Below, one piece after another: positions 13,261-26,121 of a stretch of DNA of 64,000 bases (the stretch's first letter is position 1; each line of letters begins with the position of its first letter). The translations under genes were made by a program, and so were the position numbers. The notes under the pieces were generated by a model. It made no database searches. It was not told the origin of the DNA and saw nothing but the letters and a program-made list of their open reading frames with translations. Source of the stretch: Corticium candelabrum (lineage: Eukaryota; Porifera; Homoscleromorpha; Homosclerophorida; Plakinidae); the NCBI RefSeq assembly GCF_963422355.1, contig NC_085092.1, positions 2,355,666 through 2,419,665 of the forward strand, given 5' to 3'.

Positions 13261-14724
13261 TTATGTGCTATCTGCTTTGTCTACACTCAATCCTGGTAAG
13301 TCAAAGAGCACAGGGTAACTTGATATCTCATCTGCTGTGTAGTCACCCAGCTTCTTCAGTACAGGACAAGGCCCCTTCAATATGTAACTAATATTAGCTC
13401 CATAGGGATGTTCCTACACAAAAGTACACAGTTCGATTATTACCACCAATATATAGCACATGCAATGACCTCATCTGCAAACAAATGAAGCCTTCTCAAA
13501 CGCTTCTTTCTTAAGTTGTTTCTTGGTAGCATTCCATTTACGGCTTTTTGCATTACCTGTAAGATCAACCTGTTGGGTTCAGTTCTCACACTTTATTACA
13601 ATTCAAAGTGTACCAGTGTGGGGTCTTTGCAATGAAGATTCTCAGCTGTAATCACCTTCAGACCCGGATACCTAGACAACATGCATTTACTGTGATACGT
13701 TCCCTATCTAGCTATAATAGAAATAGAAATCATGCCTATAGCAACAGCCCCAGACACGATGCATATGTTATGCTGAATATAATCAACCAATCAATAATAT
13801 CTGAGGCCACACACTAGTAAGATAGGCAAGACAAGATCATTTTAGTTCCTTAGCTTCATACGCAACTGGACCTAACATAAGTGATTAATTCAATTATGAT
13901 AAGTTTAGTATACATACCAACATCAACAACAGTTACTGAGGGATTTTGAGACAAGAATATCACTGCATAACCATAACACGTGGCATCATCTACTACAAGC
14001 AAGCATATTGTGAATACTCACATATTACACTGATGGTAAACTGAAACTTATATGACGAAAGGAGGAGGGAATTGCTACAACTGCTTAGGGAACCAGAATA
14101 CAAAGAGTATTCAATTAACCACATCAGGCCATTACTCATCACAACAAATCCATACTTCTGTATCTGAGTGTTCAAATTAGACCAAGACTGATCAATCATT
14201 GAGCTAGTGTGGCTACTTTGCTACCACATGTCTAGTTCCTATGCAATTCTAGAAGCAAACAAGCCGACTAACAATTAAAAAATGCGGAATGTGAATCTAT
14301 ATAAACAACCAGCTCTGGCAATGACACCAAATACATAGCATGGAGCAATGACTTCTAACACCAACAATAGTATGTCCGTTACTTTGTCATACCCAGTGTG
14401 ATGTCTGTAAACTTTCTGTTTCCACTTCTTTCCAGTAAACATGACATGTCTAGTGTTGATCACCACAACATTATCTCCAACATCAACTGCAAAGTTAAAG
14501 TGCTAAGAATCTTTCACACACACATTTAGCTGAATACACACAACACTGTCCAAGGGCATATAATCACATGCACATGCACATGCACCATCAAACCAAAGGC
14601 CACTGAACAAACACCACACATATGTAGTCACCTATGCAAAATTGCATATCTGTTACCATTGAATGATTGTGTACACAACATACTTCAACCATGTGCCCAT
14701 GCACCCACCCATGAGTGCTCACAC

Positions 14725-14788
<64 letters not shown>

Positions 14789-14920
14789 TCTGCAATGAAT
14801 AACTGCATATTTGAATATGCAAAATGATGAGTGTAATTGTATCAGCTATGTGCACATGTGACTGGTGAAAGTGTTTTTACACGTCGTTGTGTATTAATTT
14901 GTACACAAGGTTTGTTGTGT

Positions 14921-14983
<63 letters not shown>

Positions 14984-16414
14984 CGCACGTGTGTGTGTGT
15001 GTGTGCACGTGCACGTGTGCCAATGTAACTAAATTTGCATAAATCACTGAGTTACTGTCAACTCCTAAATGGCATAAAAAAGAAGCCATCAACATCTTAC
15101 ATATAGTAACACTGACCCGACATGTACACTTACACATCTTGCCAAATTTTCAATTCAATCCAGTACATAATCTGCATGTAATAACGATTAAAAACGTACA
15201 GGTCAGTTGTATTGAATGCCATCAAATACTAAAAATTTCGAGGGTATACTCATAATATTATAAGTACAACACCATTAAAGATCAGCATTTTGAGTTTATG
15301 ATTTATACTGATGATAGACCCATTAGTTAACTCAAATGGCACATCTTTTCAGCTTTTAACAGTCTGAATCCAGCACATGATACTTTCTATACCTCACAAA
15401 CCAAAGCTTCTGTATACAGTCCCCCAAAACAAGGCTTCTCTCTAACCTCTAACTACACTAGACAAACTGCACACACATAATATATCCTATGTAAGACACA
15501 ACACAAAGCTAAAAGCAGAGCATCTACCTAGCTACAAACTCTACGGAATCTTCTGGATAGAACAGTACCTTGGAAGTAATACAATTAGTGTGACCACCAC
15601 ATGCATGTGGGCTTCAGCTTTACTACCAAATAGCATTATGGTCAATGCCAAAACCTGGCCTGCACACATGCAAATGCAGATATATCCCAAGGCTACAACT
15701 ATAGCAGCTTTCTTTCTTTATGCATTCTGTACATGTTTGTCCACTAAACTCAGTCTGAGGAATAGGACAGCTAATTGCCAATATATCACTTATTCATTAC
15801 AAACTGTAAATTCACTGATAATGAATTCACTGGAACATAGAACAGATACGCAATCAATCCATCTGTGCTACTAACCACATGTCATAAAGAGAAAGAATCT
15901 GATCACTGTTCTTAGAGTATGGTGGACCACCACTTCAGTTGGCAATTAATACACATATCAATATATTACTGTGTTGGATTCTCCCATACACACCAAACAA
16001 ATTATATTGTTAATAATCTTGATAAAACATTTCACACAATAACCATTTCAAAGGCAATGAAAAAGACAGTAAGTGTCATATAGTGAGTGATACATGGTCT
16101 ACTCGCTTTCTTGTCTAACATGTCATTACTTTCTAAGTACACAAATCAAATAATGTTCAACAACCTCAATCATCCAAACTTGTTGGCAGAGACCAATTGT
16201 CTGGACAATTAAAAGTTTGGATGATTGAGTACACAGCAATATCAAGTCCATATTTACACATTAGATGTAACAATGTTGTCTATGAACTTCTTTCATTTGC
16301 ACAATCATCAGCAACACCCTTTTCTCGTAAAGTGTTGACTGCTCCTGGTTTCCGTGATGAAAGGATGTCGGGTAAAATAAGTAAACAGTTGCGGCGTGTG
16401 TGTGTGTGTGTGTA

Positions 16415-16487
<73 letters not shown>

Positions 16488-17297
16488 GTGATGACAGACA
16501 ACTAAAGTATCCATAACGCTGTTTGACATATAAACATTACATATATGATCACAAACACACCAATTTCATATCTCCACACTGCACTCACATTACACGCTAC
16601 ATGTATATTGTAAGTATTAAAGATATCAGAACTTTATACACATTTTTAGCTAAACTTTCTAGGCTTCAAACTTTATTTGTATTTGGTAAACTTCTTCATC
16701 AGTGACTATTGATACAACGTACTATTCATCCATCTATCCATCTAATCATTCTTAATGTTAAAAAGTATAACTCTGTCCGTCAGTTTCTCCGTCTATTTCT
16801 CTGTCTGTTTGTCTAATTTGGACAGGGAACGTAAGTCACCACGTCTGATCATGGATGACTAGAAATGATCAAGATCATCAATTGTCTAGACTCCGCGCTT
16901 AAAACTAAATAGAAAATCTCAGCGTATTCAAGCAGGCCGTATAGATATAGTAGAAACGTGTTCACATTCCAATAACACGTCTCCTAGTCCAGTAGACTGC
17001 ACTTTACGCAGGTAAATAAGCGGATAATCTAGCTAGCAGACAGACAGGAACAGTGTGAAAATGCTGTCTTGACCACTTCCCTAACCTGCTGGGTGGTAAA
17101 TCGGCTTGGTTTTCCCTTGCAAAACAAGTGACAGCATTGCAGCAAGACGACCAACCACCTGATCCTTGGCATCCACCAAATACCACAATCGAGTAAACGT
17201 CTGAAAATTCTAACAGCCCCAACACAATACGGACTAGTAGCAAAGACAGTACGAGCGAAGTCGACAATTCACAAACCTGGCTAAGTCTGAAAGCCAT
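13261..17297 (-). CDS. MRPL13: Mitochondrial large-subunit ribosomal protein uL13m
   Basis: Six exons: 17277-17297, 17086-17200, 14393-14486, 13614-13671, 13470-13556 and 13261-13413. They join in phase into 176 codons (175 aa); human MRPL13 has 178. All introns are GT-AG. The start ATG at 17297 opens a 7-residue exon. Recognisable uL13 segments are [20 protein letters not shown] near the N-terminus, a G-D-N-V-V-V-I-N-T core, the HHTGYPG turn split across exons 3 and 4, and the AVNGMLPRN...LRRLHLF segment. The C-terminal LGDYTADEI extension is typical of the mitochondrial animal form rather than bacterial L13 or cytosolic RPL13A. The protein belongs to the mitochondrial 39S subunit. Intron 2 is 2.6 kb and carries microsatellites. 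Confidence 0.93.
14720..14784. repeat. (CA)n microsatellite in MRPL13 intron 2
   Basis: About 65 bp of CA units with one GC interruption. Confidence 0.95.
14925..15006. repeat. (TG)n microsatellite in MRPL13 intron 2
   Basis: About 80 bp of TG units broken by a GTGCGTGCGCACGTG stretch. Confidence 0.95.
16165..16229. repeat. 17-bp perfect inverted repeat (hairpin) in MRPL13 intron 2
   Basis: CTCAATCATCCAAACTT at 16165-16181 pairs perfectly with 16213-16229. The 31-nt spacer holds a second, smaller inverted repeat (CAATTGTC/GACAATT). It could be a remnant of a small TIR element or a structured intronic RNA. Confidence 0.75.
16397..16484. repeat. Self-complementary (TG)n-(CA)n microsatellite
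   Basis: About 18 bp of TG followed, after TACC, by about 70 bp of CA. The two halves are complementary and can form a long hairpin. Confidence 0.95.
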
Positions 17298-18104
17298 TAC
17301 AGCTTAGTGCGCGCTAGCCCATTGCGAACGTCACGTATATTATATTAATTAACTGGTTCGAAAACTTCAATTGCTGTAAAGCTTAGTCTGGGAGTTTTTA
17401 CTACAATGTGATGACACCGTACAAAGAAAACACAGACGATTACTTTCGTTTTATAGTTTGCTCAGCTAGACATTGCGCCCCTAGTTCCGGATTTGTGTGC
17501 TGTAATTGGGTTTCGCTAGACATACGAAACTTCAATGTAATGAGAGTTCCAGACGTAAACCTGTCATTCACATGACGTCACTTGTCAGTCACAGGTTCCA
17601 TAAACCTGAGAAGTTATGGGCTGTAGGATCCCAACAGACCGAAGCCACATCCTCCTTACTTTCCCTACGAACTTTCCTGGTGTCACGTCATTAGGAATAC
17701 GATATCACGCATACAATTTTGCATGTCAATTTGTGTGCATGTCTCGACTCACGTCAGAGAAGCATGATTCTAATAGGTGTGGTGAACTCATTAAATGTAA
17801 GTGCCACTGCATGACCCAATATGGTATGACATATATTGCATAAGACCCTGGTCACTCAAAACGTTTCCAGGTCCTTGGCAAAAGAGCAGCACATAGAAAC
17901 ATATTCTGAGCACAATCATATTTTATTGCAGAAAATATACTTTGGAGACCAGCTCAAAAAACATAAATACAGTATGTTAGGGTACTCTAGAACTCAAGTC
18001 TGTAGTGCATTCATCTGCTAAGCTACTCGTGAACACAATATACTTCTGAATCTCAGAAACTTACAACTGAATCTATACACTTGAATATATCAAAAGCGTG
18101 GCAG
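17298..18104. promoter_or_regulatory. Intergenic segment with a palindromic CRE-type site upstream of MRPL13
   Basis: TGACGTCA at 17573-17580 matches the cAMP-response element consensus and lies 276 bp upstream of the MRPL13 ATG. No open frame with splice support is seen between MRPL13 and the 3' end of PDE7. A single 8-bp match may be chance. Confidence 0.3.
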
Positions 18105-20815
18105 TCAATCAGTACTGCTGTCACTGTGAATTTCTGATTCCAAATCCAAATCTTCACTATCAACATCCTCATCATCCTTGTCATCATCCAAACCACTCTG
18201 ATGTACCTCTAAAGGTTCGGAAAACTGAGAATATATGTCGTCCCAACATGCCTTATTATTGTCCAAATTACGACAAAGCTGCTTCGAAAGAGAGGACGAT
18301 ACAAACTGATCCCAAAGAGTGAACAAGGGATCTCCCACAAACTCAAAGAACCCTGACTGTGCTTTGGCCATGTTGGTGGTTTGTCTGTCAAAGGAAACTT
18401 TCAGTCCGATTTCCTTCTCAAAGTCACCTAGAAAACCAAACAGAAGACTTAGAATGTTCAGCTAGCCCAAATACAAACCATTGAGAGTGTTAAAAATAAC
18501 AGACAAGAACTAAACAGGAAACTCTTAGGATTGGCATGTGAAACATAGCTGGTGTCTATCTCTTGAAAGAGACTAATACATTCTAATACATTATGCATAA
18601 CACAAATGTCATACCTTGTCTATAGAATTCCTCCATTATTCTATAACTCCACCTTTGGCTGTGGATCCAAGGTCGACAGGGATTACTGATATCAGCACAC
18701 TTCATCAGCATCTGAATTGATACAAGTAGACATACACGATTAGAGACAAAACAGCAAATATAAATATGCATAAAATTTGATATCTCACCTGACAAATCAA
18801 GAGTCGATGAGATGAGTCAGAAAAATTGGTTAATCTAGTTGATACTATGGTCTAAAAAGAGTATATGCACTATTTAAATCAATACACATTTAGACTACTT
18901 GCTAGTCTCACTTCAAATTTAGTCATAAATTCTTTATGTCTGGCCATGTCAGTAGCAAGGATGGTTCCATTCATAATTGACAAGACCTGTTCTTGCTGGC
19001 TGGCTGGAAGATGATCCAACAGCTGACTATCATTCAAGAGAGCGCGACCAGTATGGCAGTGATGGCGCTCCAACACCGACTTCTTTCCATGTATGTGAGC
19101 AAGATGATTTGATGTAGAAATGAGAAAATCCTGGTTAACTCCAGGATGTCCTATGTCATGAGTAATAGCAGCCAGCAACATGGCCATTATCTCCAGCTTA
19201 CTAAATCGAATTTTAAACTAAGAGATAATAAGATATTAGACACAAAGGCAAACCAGGAGAAAGAAATGTGATATTTAACCTTCAGGTCAGACATGAGACA
19301 GTGAGTGGCCTGAGTGACATCTGCAGCATGGGTTTCATTGTGATAAGGGTTGTCTCCCCTGTAGTCACACTCCACCAATACTACACGAGTAAAACAAACG
19401 AAAATTTAACTTTGAAACGAAGGTGCTCCACCAAACCTGACACTTACTTAGAAAGCGCATCAATTTGAGTAAGTCGAGCTGAAAATACTCAATTAGCCCA
19501 TGCAACTGAAACAAGTGCACTGCCAAGTTGAACAATGAACGACCTAAGACACAAATACGTCAGAACGCGAACTCCCATCCGCTGACATCAGAAACGAAAT
19601 GGGTGGGACCGCACGTGTCCGCCCTCTTCGTCCAACGCACCTGCCGTCGCTTGATTGAGCGCAAATATGTCAAACGACCATCCATCGACGTGAGCGAGAA
19701 GTGCCTAAATGAGAAACTGAATTAGATGGAAAATCGATCGAACAAGAGGCTTCGGCAGTCGCACTACACCGCGAATGGCGTTCCCACAGCCTAATTCGAT
19801 TACGATTTACATTGATAATCGCCGGTTTGACGTCAGTAAGCACGCGCCGACAACTCGAACGATACCAAAGCAGCGAAGCGTCCACAATAATGACGAAATT
19901 GGCGCACAACGGAATTCCGATATGAACGAAAGCCGAAATCCGACGCTCACCTTCACTCTTCCATTGCCGCTCTCCTCGACGCCGAGCGACGTCAATGTCG
20001 CTTTGCGGGCTCTCGAGTCGAACATGCGCCGGCAGACTCCCTTGCGGTGGTGCACGAAACGAGAGCTCGCTACGGCGGGATTCTTATACCGCCAACCGAG
20101 ATGACTCAACGGGCGTCGCCTCACGCTCGTGCAGACCTCGCAAACGCACGAACAGTCGCCTACAAACGAAACATCACGTGAGACTGAGTCGAAAACTCAT
20201 CGAGTAGCGACCGAATCAAACACATCGACAGCTCCAGTGAGTCGAATGACTCGACATTAGGCGATAACTGTGTTGTTTCACGTGTTCTTTTACCTGTATT
20301 GAGGACCGCCAATCGGTCCAATCCTTGCAACAGTGTAGTCGCCATGTCTCTATCTTCGAACGTCGCCTTTCTTCGAGGGAGATGAAACGAGCCCAACGAC
20401 GCACGTCTGCGTGGCTCGATGTTGCACACGAGATCACCTGCAAATGACAAGCGTCATCGGACTTTGACTTACTTAAATGTAATCACGCAAGCCCGTCCCA
20501 CTCATTACAGACACCGGAAGTCAATAACTTACCCAGACGACGCACGTACACAGCATCGTAGTCCGTACATACAAACGATATCGCTCCACGTCGCTGAAAT
20601 AATCCAAACAATACATTGAGCATCGCAAAATGCTCGAGAAGCGTGAAGTGCACCTGCAGACGGGGACACGGCGGCGAAGATCCCTCTAGTTTACTCGACG
20701 ATCCGAAGCTGATTGCACCGCGCCGTTTGAGAACCGACGTTGGAACTGTTCGATCGAGAGGAAGCCGGGGCGTGAGCATGTCTAGCACTGCCCGACTCGA
20801 GCGACGGCATTCCAT
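18105..20815 (-). CDS. PDE7: PDE7-type 3',5'-cyclic nucleotide phosphodiesterase
   Basis: Eleven exons: 20654-20815, 20533-20593, 20294-20437, 19951-20159, 19641-19704, 19448-19543, 19280-19380, 18912-19217, 18789-18851, 18615-18711 and 18105-18427. They join in phase into 542 codons (541 aa). The metal-binding signature [10 protein letters not shown] is at about 299-308, and the NPYHN motif with the catalytic His is at about 256-260. The [25 protein letters not shown] and [13 protein letters not shown] segments follow the PDE7 catalytic domain, whose members hydrolyse cAMP. The N-terminus carries two RRGAISF repeats (about 31-37 and 55-61), as in animal PDE7A, where they act as PKA pseudosubstrate sites. 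RRRASL at about 84-89 is a possible PKA target. The tail is an acidic D/E/S-rich stretch. Human PDE7A has 482 aa; the extra length lies mainly in exon 4 and the tail. Introns are mostly 60-100 bp. Confidence 0.94.
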
Positions 20816-23100
20816 GCCATCAATCCCGACACATGATTTTGACTCCGCCTACCCACGCAGGCGCAGACCGGCGTTATCCGGCCGTTGTTGCCAGACGAGC
20901 GTTTTTGTGCGTCAGAGGAAATTCTCGAAGCGACAATGTGGCAAAGTCGAAACCAGGAAAAGGCATCGAGTTGTTTGGCTGGGTGCAGTGACGTGGGCCC
21001 GACGAGGTGAGTGAGCGTTTTTGTGGGCACTTTAGTGGTTTTTAGAACTGCAACTTTTTCGTTATGATGAGAATCGCAGGGGTTCTGAATGTCGTGTCGT
21101 GGGCACGACATGAGAGGCGTCCTTGTCTCCTTCGTGTGGGGTGTTCGCACGTGGCGGACGTGACTCGGCACACTGTGACGTGGATTTGGGGGCGCATCTG
21201 CATGACTGAGCCAAGAAACGCTCTTCGGTCGGGTTGTACTGACATGTGCGCACGTGCTAAAGTCGCTATTTTGTTGTTGCAGATGCGGTCGAATGCAGGT
21301 CACCTGTGAATGCCGACATAAGAGTTAATTAGTAACTAGAATGTCGGATGAATGTCAAATTTTAGACGTATGGATAGATCGACTTTGTCGCTGTGGAGAT
21401 GTGTTTAGCAGTGCAGTTCGATAATTTATACGAAAGTGCAGCCTTGAAAGGGAAAGAGCATGAATAATGGAATCAAGATTATGGACAGATGGGTATAAAT
21501 GCAACAAAGAGACACATCTAGCGGACACCTGTTCAAGAAAGAACTAGAGGGAAGTTATGTTAATTCGTGCATTTGCTTTATTCATGTATTGACGGAGGGT
21601 AAATCTTAGGTTTGTCAACATTGCAAGCAGTGCAGGTTTCTTTTCGAAGAAGTTCCATACAATCAGTGGAATATTTCAAGCATAGGGGTGTGGACTATGT
21701 AAATCCTGTGGAAGTTCATAGCTATATAACTGAGATATTGGGGCCTGTTGTATTTGTGGTGAACGGAAGCTTGGACTGATTTTAGAGTGAAATCATCTTA
21801 ACTGATAATTATTATATTATATATTTCACAACAGGAAACTACTATGAGACTGGTTCCTTATATGACAGACAAGTTTAGTTCATTAATTATTTGAGAGAGT
21901 AACTCTGTGTTGATATGGAACTTGGTCACTGACTAACTTGCTGCTTGATGTAGGTACTGCTTTATAATAACATGTGGTAGGATGTGTAAACTAGGTACTT
22001 TATAGGAGGGGTTTCTCTAAGCCTTGCAATGAGGTCAGTTGAGTGAGAGGAAGTGCATGCCTGTGGTAGGTCTGGGACAGATTTTGATGACTTCACACCC
22101 TACTAAATTGCCATTTTTTTCATTTGCCCATTGATACATAATACGGACTTTATACTAGGGATTGAGTCAACTCTGTTTGGAAGTTTTAGGTTACATGGTG
22201 TGCATGTGACAAACTACAATGTACATACTTCCTACACAAAAGTTGTGTGGGAACAAGGGTAGAGTAGAACTGTGATTCCATTTATTGCACAGTAAAAGAA
22301 TTGGCTTCTGAGAATTCCACGACATGCTTTGGAATTGTCTCTGGAGAGCAACCAAGATCAAGAATTCTAATTACATTGTGTAATGTGACATTGACACACA
22401 TTGTTCATTAATTTAGTCAACTTACATAGACTTATATGGACATAACTGACAAAATATAGTTGATATGCAAAACTAAAATATGCCACGCAAAACCAGTTGA
22501 TGGGAGCAGGTCTACTGCTCCAGTTCAAAACATTTGACAATATCACTTGTGTGAAACAATACCCTGTACTAAATGTCTCTAGTTCAAGACTTTGGTCGAG
22601 TAATGATTGACAATATAGTATTCCCAATAAAGAGAACCATTGAAATAAATGCAAATGACTGAAATGCAAAGAAGCAAAATTAGAATCACACCACTAGTTA
22701 GTAGACTTGCATTGTTGTGTCTACTCATTGCTGTTATAAATAGGACAGATCATTCCCACCATGGCACACTGCCAAGTGAAACTGGACAAACCATACATAC
22801 CATTCCTTGGGGTTTGTTGGATTTTAGTATAGGGATTCTACTCCTTACTCATTAGTCTGTTCATTTATTGGTTATCCAGCCATTTTTGTTCATCCCGCCA
22901 TTTTTGTTCATCTGCCGGTCTGTTTGTGAGTCTTGTGTTCTGTTTATCTTTCTGTCCATCAGTGTGTCTGTCTGTACGTATGTGTGTATTCTTGTTTGTA
23001 GGAAGGTTAGTATGTCCGTTTCAATATTTCTGTTCAATCATCAAGGAAGCCATCAAAGACATTACAGCCATGGTAATAAAGCCACTTTTCTCAGTTATGC
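20816..23100. other. Upstream/intergenic region with no supported gene
   Basis: The first 500 bp upstream of PDE7 is relatively GC- and CpG-rich, as expected for a promoter, and has long open frames on both strands without family resemblance. From 21300 to 23100 the DNA is AT-rich. I see no coding exon, only short chance frames. Confidence 0.5.
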
Positions 23101-23106
23101 AAATGC

Positions 23107-23107
<1 letters not shown>

Positions 23108-23143
<36 letters not shown>
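23108..23143. repeat. (ATA)n trinucleotide microsatellite
   Basis: About 12 units of AAT/ATA directly upstream of the first SINE body. This family of elements ends in such repeats, so it may be an old tail. Confidence 0.95.
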
Positions 23144-23144
23144 C

Positions 23145-23510
23145 CCCAGTGACGATAGTAAATTATGAAACTTGTCTGTCTTTCTCTCTCATGTTTCTCT
23201 AGCTTTATCCATGAGACTATGACTTGTTTCAGTCGTTGGGGAGTTTCTGTGGTCTGGCGAACGGTCCGTTGACGATGACGTTCAGTGCTTTCCTGGTGGT
23301 CGTTGATATCCACTAGGCGTGCTGTCCACGAGTTCGCGGTCACCGTAATGCCTGCAATCTATATCGAATTGGCTAGTCATTGATCGCCGTATGGACTACA
23401 CGGAAACATGTACCCCGCTGGGCTCACCTGCCGGGTTGGTGGGCACCCAGATGGGGGTAAAGACCCCACTTGCCCATTATGGAGGGGCATAACAACACAT
23501 AATAATAATA
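23145..23510 (+). mobile_element. tRNA-derived SINE (family 1), 5'-truncated copy 1
   Basis: It begins inside the box B region (CCCCAGTGACGATAG) and so lacks the tRNA-like head. The body runs through CGCGGTCACCGTAATGCC and CCCAGATGGGGGTAAAGACC, and ends GGAGGGGCATAACAACACATAATAATAAT. More than 90% like the other family-1 copies in the window. Confidence 0.85.
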
Positions 23511-23852
23511 TGACGATAGTAAATTATGAAACTTGTCTGTCTTTCTTTCTCATGTTTCTCTAGCTTTATCCATGAGACTATGACTCGTTTCTGTGGTCTG
23601 GCGAACGGTCTGTTGACGATGACGTTCAGTGCTTTCCTGGTGGTCGTTGATATCCACTAGGCGTGCTGTCCACGAGTTCACGGTCACCGTAATGCCTGCA
23701 ATCTATATCGAATTGGCTAGTCATTGATCGCCGTATGGACTACACGGAAACATGTACCCCGCTGGGCTCACCTACCGGGTTGGTGGGCACCCAGATGGGG
23801 GTAAAGACCCCACTTGCCCATTGTGGAGGGGCATAGCGACACAATGATAATA
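23511..23852 (+). mobile_element. tRNA-derived SINE (family 1), 5'-truncated copy 2 in tandem
   Basis: It starts at almost the same internal point as copy 1 (GACGATAGTAAATTATG), so the two form a tandem pair without promoters. It ends GGGGCATAGCGACACAATGATAATAATGG. Confidence 0.85.
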
Positions 23853-25450
23853 ATGGCAGAAACTCTGATCAGTTGGATGGGTTGTTGCACACTTTGTCAA
23901 CGGCAGGCTATCCGGACACAACTCTGGAGTGACGGTAGGAAAAACGGACACCATCAAGTGTCTGGAACCGGGTCAAGTCCACAAGTACTTGGGTGTAGAT
24001 GAGAGTAACGGTATTCAGCACAGCATGATGCGGGAGAGACTTCGTCGTGAGTACTTCCGCAGAGTGAAGGTGGTTCTCCGGACTGAGTTGTATGGTCGGA
24101 ACAAGATTCTAGCCATCAATGGGTTTGCACTACCGGTTCTCACTTACGGTTTTGGCGTCATTCATTGGGGGTGCACGGACCTGCAGCAGCTCGATCGACG
24201 GACCAGAAAGCTCCTCTCTATGCACGGTGTCCACCATCCTGCTGCAGACGTTGACCGACTGTACGCTCCTTGCAGTGATGGGGGTAGGGGGTTACAACAG
24301 ATTGAGTCGACATATCAATCTTGTATTGTGAGGCTGAACTGTTACCTTGCTGACAGTTCTGATCCTTTCATGCAGATGATACGGGAGTGTGACTCCGGAA
24401 AATCTTCACACTCGATCAAGCACATGGCTTGTCGGTTTACTGCACAGCTGCGAAGGAGTCTTGCTTCGGACGACAAGTCGCAGAGCTTACACAGGAATGC
24501 ATCCATCTCGGTTGAAGGTGGCTTCGAGCAAGCACCTGAAACAGATGCGAGACATTACCGTACGTGTTGCAGTTCTCTTCATGTGCGGTCCTGGAGCGGG
24601 AAGCCTATGCACGGGCAGTATCGTCGTCTCACTGAGCAACCGCCTGTGGACATGAAAGAGACCTACGGATGGCTAAAGGCAGCGAATCTTCCTGCTGCAA
24701 CTGAGGGACTGGTTGTTACTGCTCAAGACCAAGCTCTTCGGACTCGGTACTATAAGCGCAAGATTCTACATCGTGATGTCAGTCCTACTTGCCGCATGTG
24801 CAGTGTAGGCCTGGAAACAGTCGACCACATTGTGGCAGGCTGTAGTGCTTTGGCACCGACGGACTACACTGATCGACACAATCAGGTGGCATCCATCATT
24901 CACTGGGACGTTTGTCGCCACTTTGGGGTTCCAGTGGAGAGCAGATGGTACCGGCATCATCCTGATAGGCTTGTGGAGACGGATGACATTACTATGATGT
25001 GGGATACCACCATCCCCACTGCCAGGAAGATCAAAGCCAATCGTCCAGACATCTGTCTCAGAAATAGGAAGACAAACACTTGTCTTCTTATTGATATCAG
25101 CTGTCCTGCTGATGGCAACATTGGCAAGAAACATGCTGAGAAGTTGGCGAAGTACAGCGACTTGCGAGTGGAGATAAGCCGCATGTGGCATTGTCGAACA
25201 CTGGTGGTTCCGGTGGTCTTGGGAGCTTTGGGCACAGTGCACGCAGGTATTGCACGGTGGCTGGACATTATTCCAGGTCATCACAACCTGCAGCACTTAC
25301 AGAAAACAGTGCTTCTGGGATCTACTCGGATCCTTCGTAAAGTCATGTCTTCTTTCTAGACAGCCGTGATGGTCTAAGTACTTCTGAAGCAGGGTTTGCT
25401 TCCGGTACTTGTAATAGACTTTACAAACCAGACTGATCTGGTTGAGCACG
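23853..25450 (+). mobile_element. Non-LTR retrotransposon (LINE) with restriction-like endonuclease, 5'-truncated copy A
   Basis: An open frame of 476 codons (23929-25359) covers the end of reverse transcriptase (YLGVDES, then an alpha-helical thumb region), a zinc knuckle C-x2-C-x8-H-x4-C (about residues 287-304), and a C-terminal restriction-like endonuclease with R-P-D-I...L-I-D-I...EK-x3-KY (about 370-408). This arrangement, with the nuclease after RT, is that of RLE-type LINEs such as R2, R4/Dong and NeSL. The RT catalytic core and ORF start are missing. The frame just upstream (23850-23928) is shifted. The 3' UTR runs from TAG at 25359 to GGTTGAGCACGACACATAAAG. Confidence 0.85.
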
Positions 25451-25454
25451 ACAC

Positions 25455-25890
25455 ATAAAGTCACCGCCGTGGCTTAGTGGTTAGCGACAATGGCTACCAC
25501 TCCATGATTTGGGGGTTCAAACCCCAGTGACGACAGTAAATTAAGAAACTTGTCTGTCTTTCTCTCTCATGTTTCTCTAGCTTTATCCATGAGACTATGA
25601 CTTGTTTCAGTCGTTGGGGACTTTGTGGTCTGGTGAACGGCCTGTTGACGATGACGTTCAGTGCTTTCCTGGTGGTCATTTATATCCACTAGGCGTGCTG
25701 TATTGATGTTCGCGGTCACCGTAATGCCTGCAATCTATATTGAATTGGCTAGTCATTGATCGCCGTGTAGACTACACAGAAACATGTACCTCGCTGGGCT
25801 CACCTGCCGGGTTGGTGGGCTCCCAGATGGGGGTAAAGACCCCACTTGCCCATTATGGAGGGGCATAGCGACACATAATAATAAAGCACA
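25455..25890 (+). mobile_element. tRNA-derived SINE (family 1), full-length copy 3
   Basis: The tRNA-like head has box A (TGGCTTAGTGGTTAG) and box B (GGGTTCAAACCCC), with GTCAC and GTGAC able to pair as an acceptor stem. These are RNA polymerase III promoter elements. The body and the tail GGGGCATAGCGACACATAATAATAAAG follow. It starts directly after the tail of LINE copy A. Confidence 0.88.
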
Positions 25891-26037
25891 GGCCCTTCCA
25901 TGTAGAAGAAATTGACATCATTAGCAGTGAGGTTTGCCTCACTAAGTATACTGATTTATGATAGAGTAGCAAGTTTCTGAGTTTTTTAGAGTTTCTGCGA
26001 TTACTGTATTATTGACATGGACACTATTTAAGAATAT

Positions 26038-26039
<2 letters not shown>

Positions 26040-26110
<71 letters not shown>

Positions 26111-26112
26111 GT
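26040..26112. repeat. (AT)n then (GTAT)n microsatellite
   Basis: About 58 bp of AT units followed by four GTAT units, immediately upstream of LINE copy B. Confidence 0.95.
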
Positions 26113-26121
26113 ATATCTGAT

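Noticed and set aside
13918..13998. Extra MRPL13 exon ([17 protein letters not shown])
   Set aside because: Flanked by plausible splice sites, but exons 3 and 4 join directly across HHTG-YPG as in the family, so this lies within an intron.
20782..21303. 173-codon minus-strand open frame upstream of PDE7
   Set aside because: GC-rich promoter-like DNA is open by chance on both strands; there is no family resemblance, and the PDE7 start lies inside it in another frame.
25462..25535. Possible tRNA gene at the head of SINE copy 3
   Set aside because: The same head occurs at 56.9 and 57.8 kb fused to the same 330-bp body; it is a tRNA-derived SINE.
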